64,000 nt of DNA from Amycolatopsis tolypomycina (GTDB lineage Bacteria > Actinomycetota > Actinomycetes > Mycobacteriales > Pseudonocardiaceae): the NCBI RefSeq assembly GCF_900105945.1, contig NZ_FNSO01000004.1, positions 7,010,001-7,074,000 of the forward strand, written 5' to 3'. Every line of letters begins with the position of its first letter. Within the stretch, counting starts at the first letter, position 1. The notes under the pieces were generated by a model that saw only the letters and a list, made by a program, of their open reading frames with translations, did no database searches and had not been told where the DNA came from. This document shows, one piece after another, positions 1-9,335 of this stretch. The position numbers were made by a program, and so were the translations under genes.

Positions 1-541
1 AGCCCGCGCTGGGCACGGCGAGCACCTCGACCGGGTCGTCGCCGGTCGTGGCGACCTGCTGGCGGTGGCCGGAGGCGTCGGTGGAGAGGCCGGCTTCGAC
101 GATCAGCCGCGGATCGGTCCAGTCGAGGCCGAGCGCACCGAGCACGGTGGCCGACGGTTCCTTCGTGGCGGTCTGGAGCAGCTGCTCGAGGCAGTCGGGT
201 TCGGGCGCGCAGTCGTCGTGCAGCAGCCACAGCCAGGAACCCGGGTCGCCCCAGCGTTCGGTGGCGTGCGCGACGGCTTCGGCGACCGCCGCCGCGAAGC
301 CGGTTTCACTCGACAGTGTGATGACCCCGGAGAGCACGGGAGAAGAATCCGGCCCGGGGTCTTCGGCGGCTTCGGCGAGCAGCCGCGGGGTCGCGTCGGT
401 GGACCCGGTGTCGACGGCGAGCACGTGCCGGGGCCGGACGGTGCTGCGGCGCAAGGCGGAAAGCGCCAGCGGCAGCCAGTTTTCGCCGTCGTGACAGACC
501 ACAATGGCCAGAACGGGCGCGGTGCGCGAGACGGGGGGCAA
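1..541 (-). CDS. glycosyltransferase family 2, 3' part missing
   Basis: The reading frame runs from a TTG at 541 off the left edge, so the C-terminal part is missing. The visible 180 residues show a GT-A fold start: a hydrophobic first strand (VLAIVVCHDG), a DTGSTD turn and a LLHDDC metal/nucleotide-sugar loop near residue 105. This is typical of family-2 glycosyltransferases that build cell-wall glycans. The in-frame stop upstream (TAG near 579) limits the start to TTG 541 or the CTG/GTG codons close to it; I chose TTG because it leaves a normal short N-terminus. It lies downstream of whiB2 on the same strand, as in other actinomycetes where a similar gene sits beside whiB2. The acceptor is unknown. 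Confidence 0.75.
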   Translation of the reverse strand, partial: MPPVSRTAPVLAIVVCHDGENWLPLALSALRRSTVRPRHVLAVDTGSTDATPRLLAEAAEDPGPDSSPVLSGVITLSSETGFAAAVAEAVAHATERWGDPGSWLWLLHDDCAPEPDCLEQLLQTATKEPSATVLGALGLDWTDPRLIVEAGLSTDASGHRQQVATTGDDPVEVLAVPSAG

Positions 542-631
542 CGAACGCTCCAGATCAGGCGGGGAGTCGGTGCGGCCACCCTACGGCCCCGGCCCAGCAC
601 CCGATGGTGAACCCACGCGAGTTCACGACGT

Positions 632-668
632 GGAATCACCGGTGACGCAAGGCATCACCGGTGATTCC
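632..668 (-). terminator. hairpin terminator after whiB2
   Basis: A perfect 14-bp inverted repeat (632-645 with 655-668, loop 646-654) begins only three bases past the whiB2 stop codon. There is no T-tract, as is common in high-GC actinomycetes. It separates whiB2 from the glycosyltransferase gene. Confidence 0.7.
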
Positions 669-671
669 CGC

Positions 672-998
672 TCAGACAGCTCGTTTCTTCAGCTTCCGGC
701 GCTCCCGCTCGGACAGACCGCCCCAGATGCCGAAGCGCTCGTCGTGGGCCAGTGCGTACTCAAGGCACTCGTCCTTGACCTCGCAGCCCAGGCAGATGCG
801 CTTGGCTTCGCGGGTGGAACCGCCCTTCTCGGGGAAGAACGCCTCCGGGTCCGTCTGCGCGCACAGGGCGCGTTCCTGCCAATCCTGCTCTTCTTCGGTG
901 GCATCGATGAGCTCGGTGAGATCTCCCAGAGCCTGCTCCGGGATCTCGCCCCAACCCATGACGTGCCCCCATTCCTTCCCATCGGCTTCCAACCGCAC
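672..998 (-). CDS. whiB2: WhiB2/WhmD-type iron-sulfur transcription factor
   Basis: This is a WhiB-family regulator, a 4Fe-4S protein that works with the principal sigma factor; the WhiB2/WhmD/WhiB class controls septation and differentiation. All hallmarks are visible: four cysteines in the order C...CxxC...C (RALCAQTD; ICLGCEVKDEC), the FFPEKGG block, the G-I-W-G-G turn and a basic tail (ERRKLKKRAV). The core is nearly identical to mycobacterial WhiB2. I chose GTG 998 (108 aa) because AGGAGG lies five bases upstream; ATG 959 is an alternative giving a protein closer to the usual 85-95 residues. It is transcribed from the promoter at 1089-1117 and followed by a strong hairpin. Confidence 0.93.
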   Translation of the reverse strand: MRLEADGKEWGHVMGWGEIPEQALGDLTELIDATEEEQDWQERALCAQTDPEAFFPEKGGSTREAKRICLGCEVKDECLEYALAHDERFGIWGGLSERERRKLKKRAV

Positions 999-1088
999 GT
1001 CCGCCTCCTCGCTCCCTAGCACTCCCCAGGCTGGCGGTGGTGAAACGACACTCGCCGTCCCCTCTCGGCGGCGAATGACATCACTGTG

Positions 1089-1117
1089 ATTACACCCGTG
1101 TAGTGCGGTCAGGTCAA
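1089..1117 (-). promoter_or_regulatory. sigma-70-type promoter of whiB2
   Basis: On the minus strand a TTGACC -35 box (1117-1112) is followed after exactly 17 bases by a TGTAAT -10 box (1094-1089). This is very close to the vegetative consensus. Transcription would start near 1082, giving a leader of about 84 nt. A 9-bp palindrome, TCACTGTGA (1081-1089), overlaps the -10 box and predicted start and could be a regulator site. Confidence 0.7.
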
Positions 1118-1208
1118 GCGGAGTAGCGAGTTCGGGGGACGTTCCGGCCCGATCGCGCAAGGGGACACGCCGGTAACTTCACACCGGGCATACGGAAGAC
1201 TGGAGCAC

Positions 1209-1985
1209 GTGCAGAAGTCAGCAGTGCGCCCCAGCCCGGTCTTCCTCGGCATCCTCGCGCTCACCGTCGCCGGTGGCGCCATGGCCGCGTTCGGTGACAT
1301 CACCACGATTCTCGATCGCGACCGCGATCCCCTGCTCATCGCCGGCGTGGTGATCTTCGTCGCCGCCGGCTGGGTGGCGTCGCTGTCGCTGCACGAGTTC
1401 GGGCACGCGATGGTCGCCTACCGCGGCGGTGACTACAGCGTCGCCCACAAGGGTTACCTGACGCTGGACGTCCGGAAGTACACCGACCCCGTCCTGTCGA
1501 TCATCCTGCCGCTGATTTTCCTCATCATCGGCGGCATCCCGCTGCCGGGCGGCGCGGTCTGGATCAACCGCGGCGCGCTGCGGTCTCGCGGGACGTCGTC
1601 GTGGGTTTCGCTGGCCGGGCCGCTGAGCAACCTCGCGGTCGGGGCGGCGCTGGCACTGGTGGTCGCGCTGGTCCCGATGGCGGGCGGGCTCGTGATCGCG
1701 ATGTCCTACCTGGCGCTGCTGCAGGTCGTGACGTTCTTGCTCAACATCCTCCCGATCCCGGGCCTCGACGGCTGGGGCGCGATCGAGCCGTACCTGCCGC
1801 CGCGGGCGCGGGAGATCGGCGCGCAGGTCCGCCCGTGGGCGCCGATCGTGCTGTTCGCCCTCCTCTTCTTCTTCCGGCCGGCGAACACCGCGCTGTGGCA
1901 AGGCTCCTACGCCATCTTCAACGCGTTCGGCGGCTACGTGGACGGCGCGCAGATCGGCTTCAGCGTCTTCCAGTTCTGGAACTGA
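1209..1985 (+). CDS. site-2 protease family (M50) membrane metallopeptidase
   Basis: This is a membrane-embedded zinc protease of the M50/site-2 family. HEFGH at residues 62-66 gives the HExxH zinc site, and LNILPIPGLDGWG (about 178-190) supplies the third ligand in the usual NxxPxxxLDG motif. The protein is 258 aa with about six hydrophobic segments and no PDZ domain, so it resembles the short, rhomboid-like-sized M50 group rather than RseP. It starts at GTG 1209. It is divergent from whiB2 with about 210 bp between them. The natural substrate cannot be read from the sequence; a membrane-bound regulator is the usual type. Confidence 0.85.
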   Translation: MQKSAVRPSPVFLGILALTVAGGAMAAFGDITTILDRDRDPLLIAGVVIFVAAGWVASLSLHEFGHAMVAYRGGDYSVAHKGYLTLDVRKYTDPVLSIILPLIFLIIGGIPLPGGAVWINRGALRSRGTSSWVSLAGPLSNLAVGAALALVVALVPMAGGLVIAMSYLALLQVVTFLLNILPIPGLDGWGAIEPYLPPRAREIGAQVRPWAPIVLFALLFFFRPANTALWQGSYAIFNAFGGYVDGAQIGFSVFQFWN

Positions 1986-2013
1986 GGTTTACCGCGCCGG
2001 CCGCGCGGGAAAA

Positions 2014-2802
2014 TCACCGCGAGGCCGGCGCGTGCTCGGTCAGCCAGACGTGCGCGCGCTTCCACACCACGCGCAGGCCCGACCGCTCCCCGAAGTAGTC
2101 CCCGGCCGCACCGACGACCGGCAACATCCCCAGTGCACGATGCAGGATGTTGCCCCGCGGCCGCTTCTCCAGCTCCTCGGTGATCCCCAGCAGGCCGCGG
2201 CCCAGCCGCCACAGGGTGCGGCCCGCCGCCTTGACGGTGGCCTTGCCGTGTTTCTTCTCCGACGCCCTCAGGTCCTCGGTCAGCTTCGCCGCTTCGTCCG
2301 CCTCCGCGGCTTCGTCGTGCTCCGCGTGCCTGCCCGCGGCCAGGTCCGCGTCGATGTCGCGCTCGAACAGCACCCACGCGATCAGCCGTACCCGGGTGCC
2401 GACGTCCGTCACGCCGTACTCGCCCGCGATCGCGCACAACAGCAGGCCCTGTGACGCCGCGCCGAGGGCGTCCTGCACCGGCAGGCGGTCCGCCAGCGCG
2501 CCGCCCAGGCCGGGGATCGACGTCAGCAGCGCCGTGAAGCGGCCCACGCGGTTCATCCACCAGCTCGACCGGTCGTAGCCCGTCATCCGGGCCCACGCCG
2601 CCGTACCGGGCACCTTCACCGACGTGACGCCGTGGATCAGCTTCGCCTTCAGGCCGGACTCGACCTCGGCCAGGTCGTCCGCCGCCCGCGCCTGCAGGCC
2701 GAACGGGTCGGACTCGCGCAGCGCGTCGAGCATCGGCCCGCACGCCCGCACGAACGGCCGCAGCACCGCCACGACCTGCCGGTCGGAGATCGCCTCACCC
2801 AT
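2014..2802 (-). CDS. conserved hypothetical protein
   Basis: This is a 262-residue protein that I cannot assign to a named family. It is mostly alpha-helical, with a GLGGALADRLPVQDALG stretch and a conserved-looking segment ending in RALGMLPVVGAAGDYFGERSG that could be a membrane-associated helix. Around residues 165-195 there is a charged Glu/Ala/Lys-rich region. It is the last gene of the mshB transcription unit; its ATG (2802) overlaps the end of the preceding membrane-protein gene by eight bases, so the two are probably translationally coupled. Confidence 0.65.
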   Translation of the reverse strand: MGEAISDRQVVAVLRPFVRACGPMLDALRESDPFGLQARAADDLAEVESGLKAKLIHGVTSVKVPGTAAWARMTGYDRSSWWMNRVGRFTALLTSIPGLGGALADRLPVQDALGAASQGLLLCAIAGEYGVTDVGTRVRLIAWVLFERDIDADLAAGRHAEHDEAAEADEAAKLTEDLRASEKKHGKATVKAAGRTLWRLGRGLLGITEELEKRPRGNILHRALGMLPVVGAAGDYFGERSGLRVVWKRAHVWLTEHAPASR

Positions 2803-3187
2803 GTCCCGGTCTCCTTCCCACCGTCCGGCGCGGCCCGCCGCCGAGCACCATCGCGGCCGGCAGCGCGCTCGCGCCCAGCAACAGCAACGCCCGCCAGTCC
2901 TGGATCAGCACCAGGTCACCGCCCGGGCCCAGCATGCCGACGCCGAACACGACGAGCACCCACACCGCCAGGGGTACCCAGGAAAGCCCGGGCCGCACCA
3001 GCTTCGCCGTGGTCCACACCAGCCAGGGCGTGGTGACGGCGCCGGCGAGGACCGTCACCGGCACCGGGACGACCCCGATCCGCAGCGGCAGGAAGAACAG
3101 CTCGAGCAGCGCGAACAGCACCGTGTCGACGACGAGCAGCGCGAGCAGCAGCCCCTGTTCGAGCGTCAGCCGCTCCGCCACCGTCAC
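2795..3187 (-). CDS. small membrane protein next to mshB (Rv1171-like)
   Basis: This is a 130-residue protein with about four hydrophobic helices (LLLALLVVDTVLFALLELFF; a Val/Ala-rich segment; WVPLAVWVLVVFGVGML; LLLLGASALPAAMVL). The GTG at 3187 overlaps the mshB stop codon (GTGA), and the 3' end overlaps the next gene. Mycobacteria carry a comparable membrane protein gene (Rv1171) directly after mshB. No catalytic motif is visible; its function is unknown. Confidence 0.7.
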   Translation of the reverse strand: MTVAERLTLEQGLLLALLVVDTVLFALLELFFLPLRIGVVPVPVTVLAGAVTTPWLVWTTAKLVRPGLSWVPLAVWVLVVFGVGMLGPGGDLVLIQDWRALLLLGASALPAAMVLGGGPRRTVGRRPGHG

Positions 3188-4026
3188 AGCCCGCCGAACA
3201 GGTCGTGCCCGGCGCCGCCTGCCGGGCCGTGGGCGAGCACGTAGCAGTCCTGCGCCAGGATCGGCTGGGCGATCTCGTTCGTCAGCGCGAAGTACGGGAC
3301 CTCGCCGTCGACCACGGTGAGCTGCGTCGCGTGCGCGCGCAGTGCCGCCAGCTTCGCGGGCAGGTACGTGGCGACGTCGAGCACCGTCGTGATCTCTTCG
3401 TCCGGCGTCGTGGGCAATTCGTCGTCCGCCGGTACCCGGAACACGGGGTCGCCTGCCCGCAGCGCGGCCAGCCCGGCGCGCACCGCGGCGCGCGGGGCGA
3501 CCGTGTGGAAGACCCGCTGCACCGAGGCCGCCCGTGGCGCCGCCGCCATCGTGATGTCGTGGGCCCGGATGTGGTCGGGGTGGCCGTAGCCGCCGAAGGC
3601 GTCGTAGGTGACGACGACCTGGGGCTCGACCTCCTCGATGATCTCCGCCAGCTGCGCGGCCTGCTCGTCGGTGCTGCCACCGGTGAAGGCCCGCGGGTGT
3701 GCCGCCGACGGCGTGCCCGCCATGCCTGAATCGCGCCACCGGCCGAGCCCGCCCAGGTAACGGTGCCGGGACACGCCCAGCGCGGCGCACGCGGCCGCCA
3801 GCTCGGTGACGCGGTAGCCGCCCAGCTGGTCGGCGCGGTGCGCGCGCAGCCCCTCCAGCTCGCCCAGGCCGGCCATCACCTCGCCCTCCTCACCCAGCGT
3901 GCAGGTCACCACGGTCACCTCGGCGCCTTCGGCGGCGTATCGTGCGATCGAGGCGCCGGTGGTGATGCTTTCGTCGTCGGGATGAGCGTGGACGAACAGC
4001 AGCCGTCGGGATACCGGGGAGATCAC
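3184..4026 (-). CDS. mshB: mycothiol biosynthesis deacetylase MshB
   Basis: This is N-acetyl-glucosaminyl-inositol deacetylase, the zinc enzyme that removes the acetyl group from GlcNAc-inositol in mycothiol synthesis, in the cytoplasm. The AHPDDE motif (His15 and Asp18 as zinc ligands, counting from GTG 4026) and the GHPDH motif carrying the third histidine are present. The length, 280 aa, is normal for MshB. An in-frame frame extension upstream to 4443 overlaps the divergent ABC transporter gene and is not a real start. It heads an operon of three genes and is divergent from the peptide-transporter ATPase with 112 bp between them. Mycothiol confirms an actinobacterial host. Confidence 0.95.
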   Translation of the reverse strand: MISPVSRRLLFVHAHPDDESITTGASIARYAAEGAEVTVVTCTLGEEGEVMAGLGELEGLRAHRADQLGGYRVTELAAACAALGVSRHRYLGGLGRWRDSGMAGTPSAAHPRAFTGGSTDEQAAQLAEIIEEVEPQVVVTYDAFGGYGHPDHIRAHDITMAAAPRAASVQRVFHTVAPRAAVRAGLAALRAGDPVFRVPADDELPTTPDEEITTVLDVATYLPAKLAALRAHATQLTVVDGEVPYFALTNEIAQPILAQDCYVLAHGPAGGAGHDLFGGL

Positions 4027-4138
4027 GGGTTGAGCGTAATTCCCGTGCTCCGACCTTCGTCGGGGACACCCTCGGTTATCCTCGCGCGAGTCGCGACCGC
4101 CGCGTCGTGACGGTCTGTACCCCCACGAAGGGCATCTG

Positions 4139-5920
<1,782 letters not shown>

Positions 5921-5929
5921 CGCACTGAA

Positions 5930-5972
5930 CGCCGAAGGGCCCGCACCTCACCCGGGTGCGGGCCCTTCGGCG
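5930..5972 (+). terminator. hairpin terminator after the peptide ATPase gene
   Basis: A perfect 18-bp inverted repeat (5930-5947 with 5955-5972, 7-nt loop) starts ten bases after the stop codon. It is a strong GC-rich terminator without a T-tract. Confidence 0.85.
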
Positions 5973-5986
5973 TGGCTGGCCCCATG

Positions 5987-6099
5987 CGCCCCAATGTGGC
6001 GTTCGGTGCGTTGAGCGCACCCAATGTGGCGTTCGGTGCGTTGAGCGCACCCAATGTGGCGTTCGGTGCGTTGGACGCAACCAACGCCACATTGGGGCG
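5987..6099. repeat. 30-bp palindromic intergenic repeat, locus 1 (three units plus inverted end)
   Basis: Three head-to-tail 30-bp units (5991-6020, 6021-6050, 6051-6080) are capped by an inverted half unit. The outer arms CGCCCCAATGTGGCGTT (5987-6003) and its exact reverse complement (6083-6099) match over 17 of 17 bases. Unit 3 and the inverted end can also form a near-perfect long hairpin around 6074. The array lies between the convergent ATPase gene and the dppB-like gene and ends 14 bases past the stop of the latter. A sister array lies at 17700-17782. The 30-bp period leaves open frames (a decapeptide repeat), but I do not regard these as genes. Confidence 0.9.
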
Positions 6100-6113
6100 T
6101 TTGAGAGCCGGCG

Positions 6114-7130
6114 TCAGCCGACGCGGATGCGGGGGTCCAGGATGCCGTACATCAGGTCCGCGATCAGGTTCGCGAGCACCACGCTCGCCGCGATCACCAC
6201 CAGCCAGCCCATCAGCACCTGGGGGTCGTTCTTGTTGACCGCCTCCACCAGCAGCGTGCCCATGCCGTGCCAGTTGAACACCGTTTCGGTGATGATCGCG
6301 CCCGTCACCGTGGCGCCGAAGTTGACCGAAAACAGCGTCATCACCGGGATCAGCGCGTTGCGGAACGCGTGGCGCCAGATCACGCGGCTGTTCGACACGC
6401 CCTTGGCGCGCGCGGTGCGCACGTAGTCGGCGCCCAAGACCTCCAGCATCGACGCCCGCTGGAAACGGCTGTACGCGGCGAACGTGATCGCCATGATGGA
6501 CAGCGTCGGCAGCAGGAACGCGCCGACGTACTTCGCGAGCGCGTCGCCGACTCCCGTCGCCGAGAGGCTCTCCGGGCTCGTCGTCCGCAGCCACGGGTCG
6601 CCGAGGACGTCGGACAGGCCCAGCTCGCGGACCCAGATGTTGGCGCGGATCGCGTAGCCCTTGAGGACGATCGCCACGCAGAAGATGGGCATCGAGAACA
6701 TCAGGAACGCCAGCGTCGTCGCGAGGTAGTCCCAGATCGAGTACTGCTTGACGGCCGCGAGCACCCCGACGAGCACGCCGAAGAACAGGGCCAGTACCGA
6801 GGCCGCGAGCACCAGCTCGAGCGTGACCCAGAAGGCCGCCATCACCTTCGGCGCCACCGGCTGCAGGGCGTTGCCCTGGGCGACGGAGATGCCCCAGTCA
6901 CCGGTCAGGAAGTGGCCGAGCCAGGTGAAGTACCGCGCGACGACGCCCTGGTCGAGGCCCAGCTTGTGCTCGGTGTTCGCGATGGCCTGGGGGTCGATCC
7001 CCGGCTTGCTGCGCAGCTCCCCGAGCGGGTCGCCGGTGTTGGCCACCATGACGAAGCAGAGGAAGGTGCCGACCAGCAGGACCGGGATCGAGATGGCCAG
7101 CCGGCGCAGCACGTAGAGCACGAGACTCAT
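6114..7130 (-). CDS. peptide ABC transporter permease, DppB type (second copy)
   Basis: This is a 338-residue inner-membrane permease with the N-terminal RRLAISIPVLLVGTF helix typical of DppB/OppB and an EAA-loop region (DYVRTARAKGVSNSRVIWRHAFRNALIP). It is clearly a paralogue of the gene at 8135-9151: long stretches such as FRNALIPV-TLFSVNFG and TETVFNWHGMGTLLVEAVNKND are identical or nearly so. It differs from the usual arrangement because it is an extra B subunit after the C subunit and stands behind a strong hairpin (7173-7203). It may pair with the same DppC or form a homodimer; this cannot be decided from the sequence. Confidence 0.9.
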   Translation of the reverse strand: MSLVLYVLRRLAISIPVLLVGTFLCFVMVANTGDPLGELRSKPGIDPQAIANTEHKLGLDQGVVARYFTWLGHFLTGDWGISVAQGNALQPVAPKVMAAFWVTLELVLAASVLALFFGVLVGVLAAVKQYSIWDYLATTLAFLMFSMPIFCVAIVLKGYAIRANIWVRELGLSDVLGDPWLRTTSPESLSATGVGDALAKYVGAFLLPTLSIMAITFAAYSRFQRASMLEVLGADYVRTARAKGVSNSRVIWRHAFRNALIPVMTLFSVNFGATVTGAIITETVFNWHGMGTLLVEAVNKNDPQVLMGWLVVIAASVVLANLIADLMYGILDPRIRVG

Positions 7131-7172
7131 CCGAAACCCCCAGGTCCGGCGGTCGCCGCTGCGAAGACGGAC

Positions 7173-7203
7173 GCGGGGGTGACCGGATCCCGGTCACCCC
7201 CGC
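7173..7203 (-). terminator. hairpin between dppC and the second dppB
   Basis: A perfect 14-bp inverted repeat (7173-7186 with 7190-7203, 3-nt loop) lies ten bases past the dppC stop and 43 bases before the second dppB start. It would end or attenuate transcription entering the duplicated permease gene. Confidence 0.75.
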
Positions 7204-7212
7204 GCCGCGCGT

Positions 7213-8142
7213 TCAGGCCTTCATTCTCCGCTGGCGCGGGTCGAAGGCGTCGCGAAGACCGTCACCGATGAAGTTGATCGTCAGTGAAATCAGCACGAGC
7301 ACGATGAACGGCCCGAAGAACAGCGCCGGCCGCGTCTGCAGCTGGGCGTAGTTCTCCAGGATGACGCGGCCCAATGAGGTGTCGGGCAGCTGGACACCGA
7401 GGCCGATGAACGACAGCGCGGCTTCCGCCAGCACGGCCTGGGCGACCGCGAGGGTCGCGTTGACCGTGATGCTGCCGACCATGTTCGGCACCAGGTGCTT
7501 GAAGATGATCCGGAACGTTCCGGCGCCGGACGCGCGAGCCGCGTCGACGAACTCGCGCTGGGACAGCGACATCGCCTCGGCGCGGGTGATCCGGGCGATC
7601 TGCATCCAGCCGAACGCCGCCAGCACCAGCGCGACGATGTACCAGGAGCCGCTGCCGAACACCTTCGCCAGGATGGCCGCCGCGGCGATCTGCGGGATGA
7701 TCAGGAACAGGTCCGTCACCCGCGAGACCGCCGAGTCGGTGAACCGGCGCAGGTAGCCGGCCAGCGCGCCGAGGACCACGCCGATCACGGTCGACAGGAT
7801 CGACACCGTGAGCGCGATGAGCAGCGAGAACTGGGTGCCGCGCAGGATCTGCGACACCATGTCCTTGCCGACCTGCGTGGTGCCCAGCGGGAACTCGCCG
7901 CTCGGCTTGGCGAACGACGGGAACGAGCTGTCCTCGTAGCTGTGCTTCCAGAAGATCGGCAGGATGATGCTGAGCAGGATGATCAGCACCAGCACCGCGG
8001 TCGACGCCATGGCCAGCTTGTGGTGCAGGAACTTCCGGAGCACCAGCTTGCCCTGGCTCCGTGGCTCCGGCAGCGCTTCCGGGGGAAGCGTTCCGTCCAG
8101 GCTCGCGGTCTCGCTCGCGAGAAGGGAGTTCAAGTCAGCCAA
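7213..8142 (-). CDS. peptide ABC transporter permease, DppC type
   Basis: This is a 309-residue C-type permease: an N-terminal cytoplasmic tail, a first helix (STAVLVLIILLSIILPIFW), a periplasmic loop containing FPLGTTQVGKDM, and the EAA loop (EFVDAARASGAGTFRIIFKHLVPN) that docks on the ATPase. The start is the TTG at 8142, which overlaps the end of the upstream dppB by eight bases, so translation is probably coupled. With the B subunit it forms the membrane channel of the peptide importer. Confidence 0.92.
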   Translation of the reverse strand: MADLNSLLASETASLDGTLPPEALPEPRSQGKLVLRKFLHHKLAMASTAVLVLIILLSIILPIFWKHSYEDSSFPSFAKPSGEFPLGTTQVGKDMVSQILRGTQFSLLIALTVSILSTVIGVVLGALAGYLRRFTDSAVSRVTDLFLIIPQIAAAAILAKVFGSGSWYIVALVLAAFGWMQIARITRAEAMSLSQREFVDAARASGAGTFRIIFKHLVPNMVGSITVNATLAVAQAVLAEAALSFIGLGVQLPDTSLGRVILENYAQLQTRPALFFGPFIVLVLISLTINFIGDGLRDAFDPRQRRMKA

Positions 8143-9151
8143 CGCGAATCCTCGGGTCCAGGATGCCGTACACCAGGTCGGCGATCAGGTTGGCGACGAT
8201 CACGCTGGTGGCGATGACCACGAGCCAGCCCATCATCACCTGAGTGTCGTTCTTGTTGACGGCTTCCACCAGCAATGTGCCCATACCGTGCCAGTTGAAC
8301 ACCGTTTCGGTGATGATGGCACCGGCGAGCACCGAGCCGAAGTTCACCGAGAACAGGGTCGTCACGGGGATCAGGGCGTTGCGGAACGCGTGCCGGAAGA
8401 TGACCCGGCCGTTGCCGAGCCCCTTGGCGCGCGCGGTGCGCACGTAGTCCGAGTTCATCACCTCGAGCATCGAGGCGCGCTGGAACCGGCTGTACGCGGC
8501 GAAGCTGATCGCCATGATCGAAAGCGTCGGGAGCAGGTAGGCACCGATCGTGCTGGCGATGAAGTCGCCGACACCGTCGGTTTTCAGCTGCTCGGGGCTC
8601 GTCGTGCGCAACCATGGATTGCCGAGGATGTCCGTGAGACCGAGGTCCCGGACCCACCCGTTGATCTCGATCGCGTAGCTCTTCAGGACGATCGCGACGC
8701 AGAAGATCGGCATCGAGAACAGCAGGAAGGCCAGCGTGGTGGCGAGGTAGTCGACGATCGAGTACTGCTTCACCGCGGCGAGCACGCCGACGATGATCCC
8801 GATGACCAGCGCGAGGATCTCGGCTCCGACGACCAGCTTGAAGGTGACGCCGAACGCGGCCATCACCTTCGGCGCGACCGGCTGGAGCGCGTTGCCCTGC
8901 GCGATGGACGTGCCCCAGTCACCCGACAGGAAGTCCCCGAGCCACGTGAAGTAACGCGGCACGATGCCCTGGTCCAGGCCCAGCTTGTGGGCGAGGGAGT
9001 CCAGGGCTTCCTTGCTGATGTTCGGGTTGTGCCGCAGCTCGCCCAGCGGGTCGCCGGTGGCGGCGACCATCACGAACGACAAAAAGGTCCCGACCAGCAG
9101 GACGGGGATCGATATCGCCAGACGGCGAAGGATGTAGATCACCAGGTTCAA
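8135..9151 (-). CDS. peptide ABC transporter permease, DppB type (first copy)
   Basis: This is a 338-residue DppB/OppB permease, paralogous to the gene at 6114-7130. I chose the TTG at 9151 because AGGAG lies seven bases upstream and the resulting N-terminus (NLVIYILRRLAIS) aligns exactly with that of the paralogue; an ATG 15 bases further up overlaps the ribosome binding site. It is downstream of the binding-protein gene and separated from it by a strong hairpin, and it overlaps dppC. It carries the GDPLGELR loop and the EAA motif (DYVRTARAKGLGNGRVIFRH). Confidence 0.92.
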   Translation of the reverse strand: MNLVIYILRRLAISIPVLLVGTFLSFVMVAATGDPLGELRHNPNISKEALDSLAHKLGLDQGIVPRYFTWLGDFLSGDWGTSIAQGNALQPVAPKVMAAFGVTFKLVVGAEILALVIGIIVGVLAAVKQYSIVDYLATTLAFLLFSMPIFCVAIVLKSYAIEINGWVRDLGLTDILGNPWLRTTSPEQLKTDGVGDFIASTIGAYLLPTLSIMAISFAAYSRFQRASMLEVMNSDYVRTARAKGLGNGRVIFRHAFRNALIPVTTLFSVNFGSVLAGAIITETVFNWHGMGTLLVEAVNKNDTQVMMGWLVVIATSVIVANLIADLVYGILDPRIRVG

Positions 9152-9255
9152 CGAACTGCTCCTCATCCGGGCCTGGTCGTCAGAAGTGCGCTGGACCGCT
9201 ACCCGGTTGTCTACCGTAGTGGGGGTAACCCTACGGTCAACAGCTACTTCCGGTG

Positions 9256-9292
9256 GGTACGGGGGCCCGGCTCGTGGCCGGGCCCCCGTACC
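9256..9292 (-). terminator. strong hairpin between binding-protein and permease genes
   Basis: A perfect 16-bp GC-rich inverted repeat (9256-9271 with 9277-9292, loop TCGTG) lies 43 bases after the binding-protein stop and before dppB. Such hairpins usually let only part of the transcripts continue, so that the binding protein is made in excess over the channel. Confidence 0.85.
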
Positions 9293-9335
9293 CCCAGGTC
9301 ATCTGGAGCGAGGGGAAAGAAGAGCGGGGCGAGCC

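Noticed and set aside
5972..6238. Open frames through the 30-bp repeat that would encode a decapeptide-repeat protein
   Set aside because: The 30-bp period automatically keeps frames open; there is no ribosome binding site, and the repeat reads open on both strands. The palindromic structure explains the sequence better than coding.
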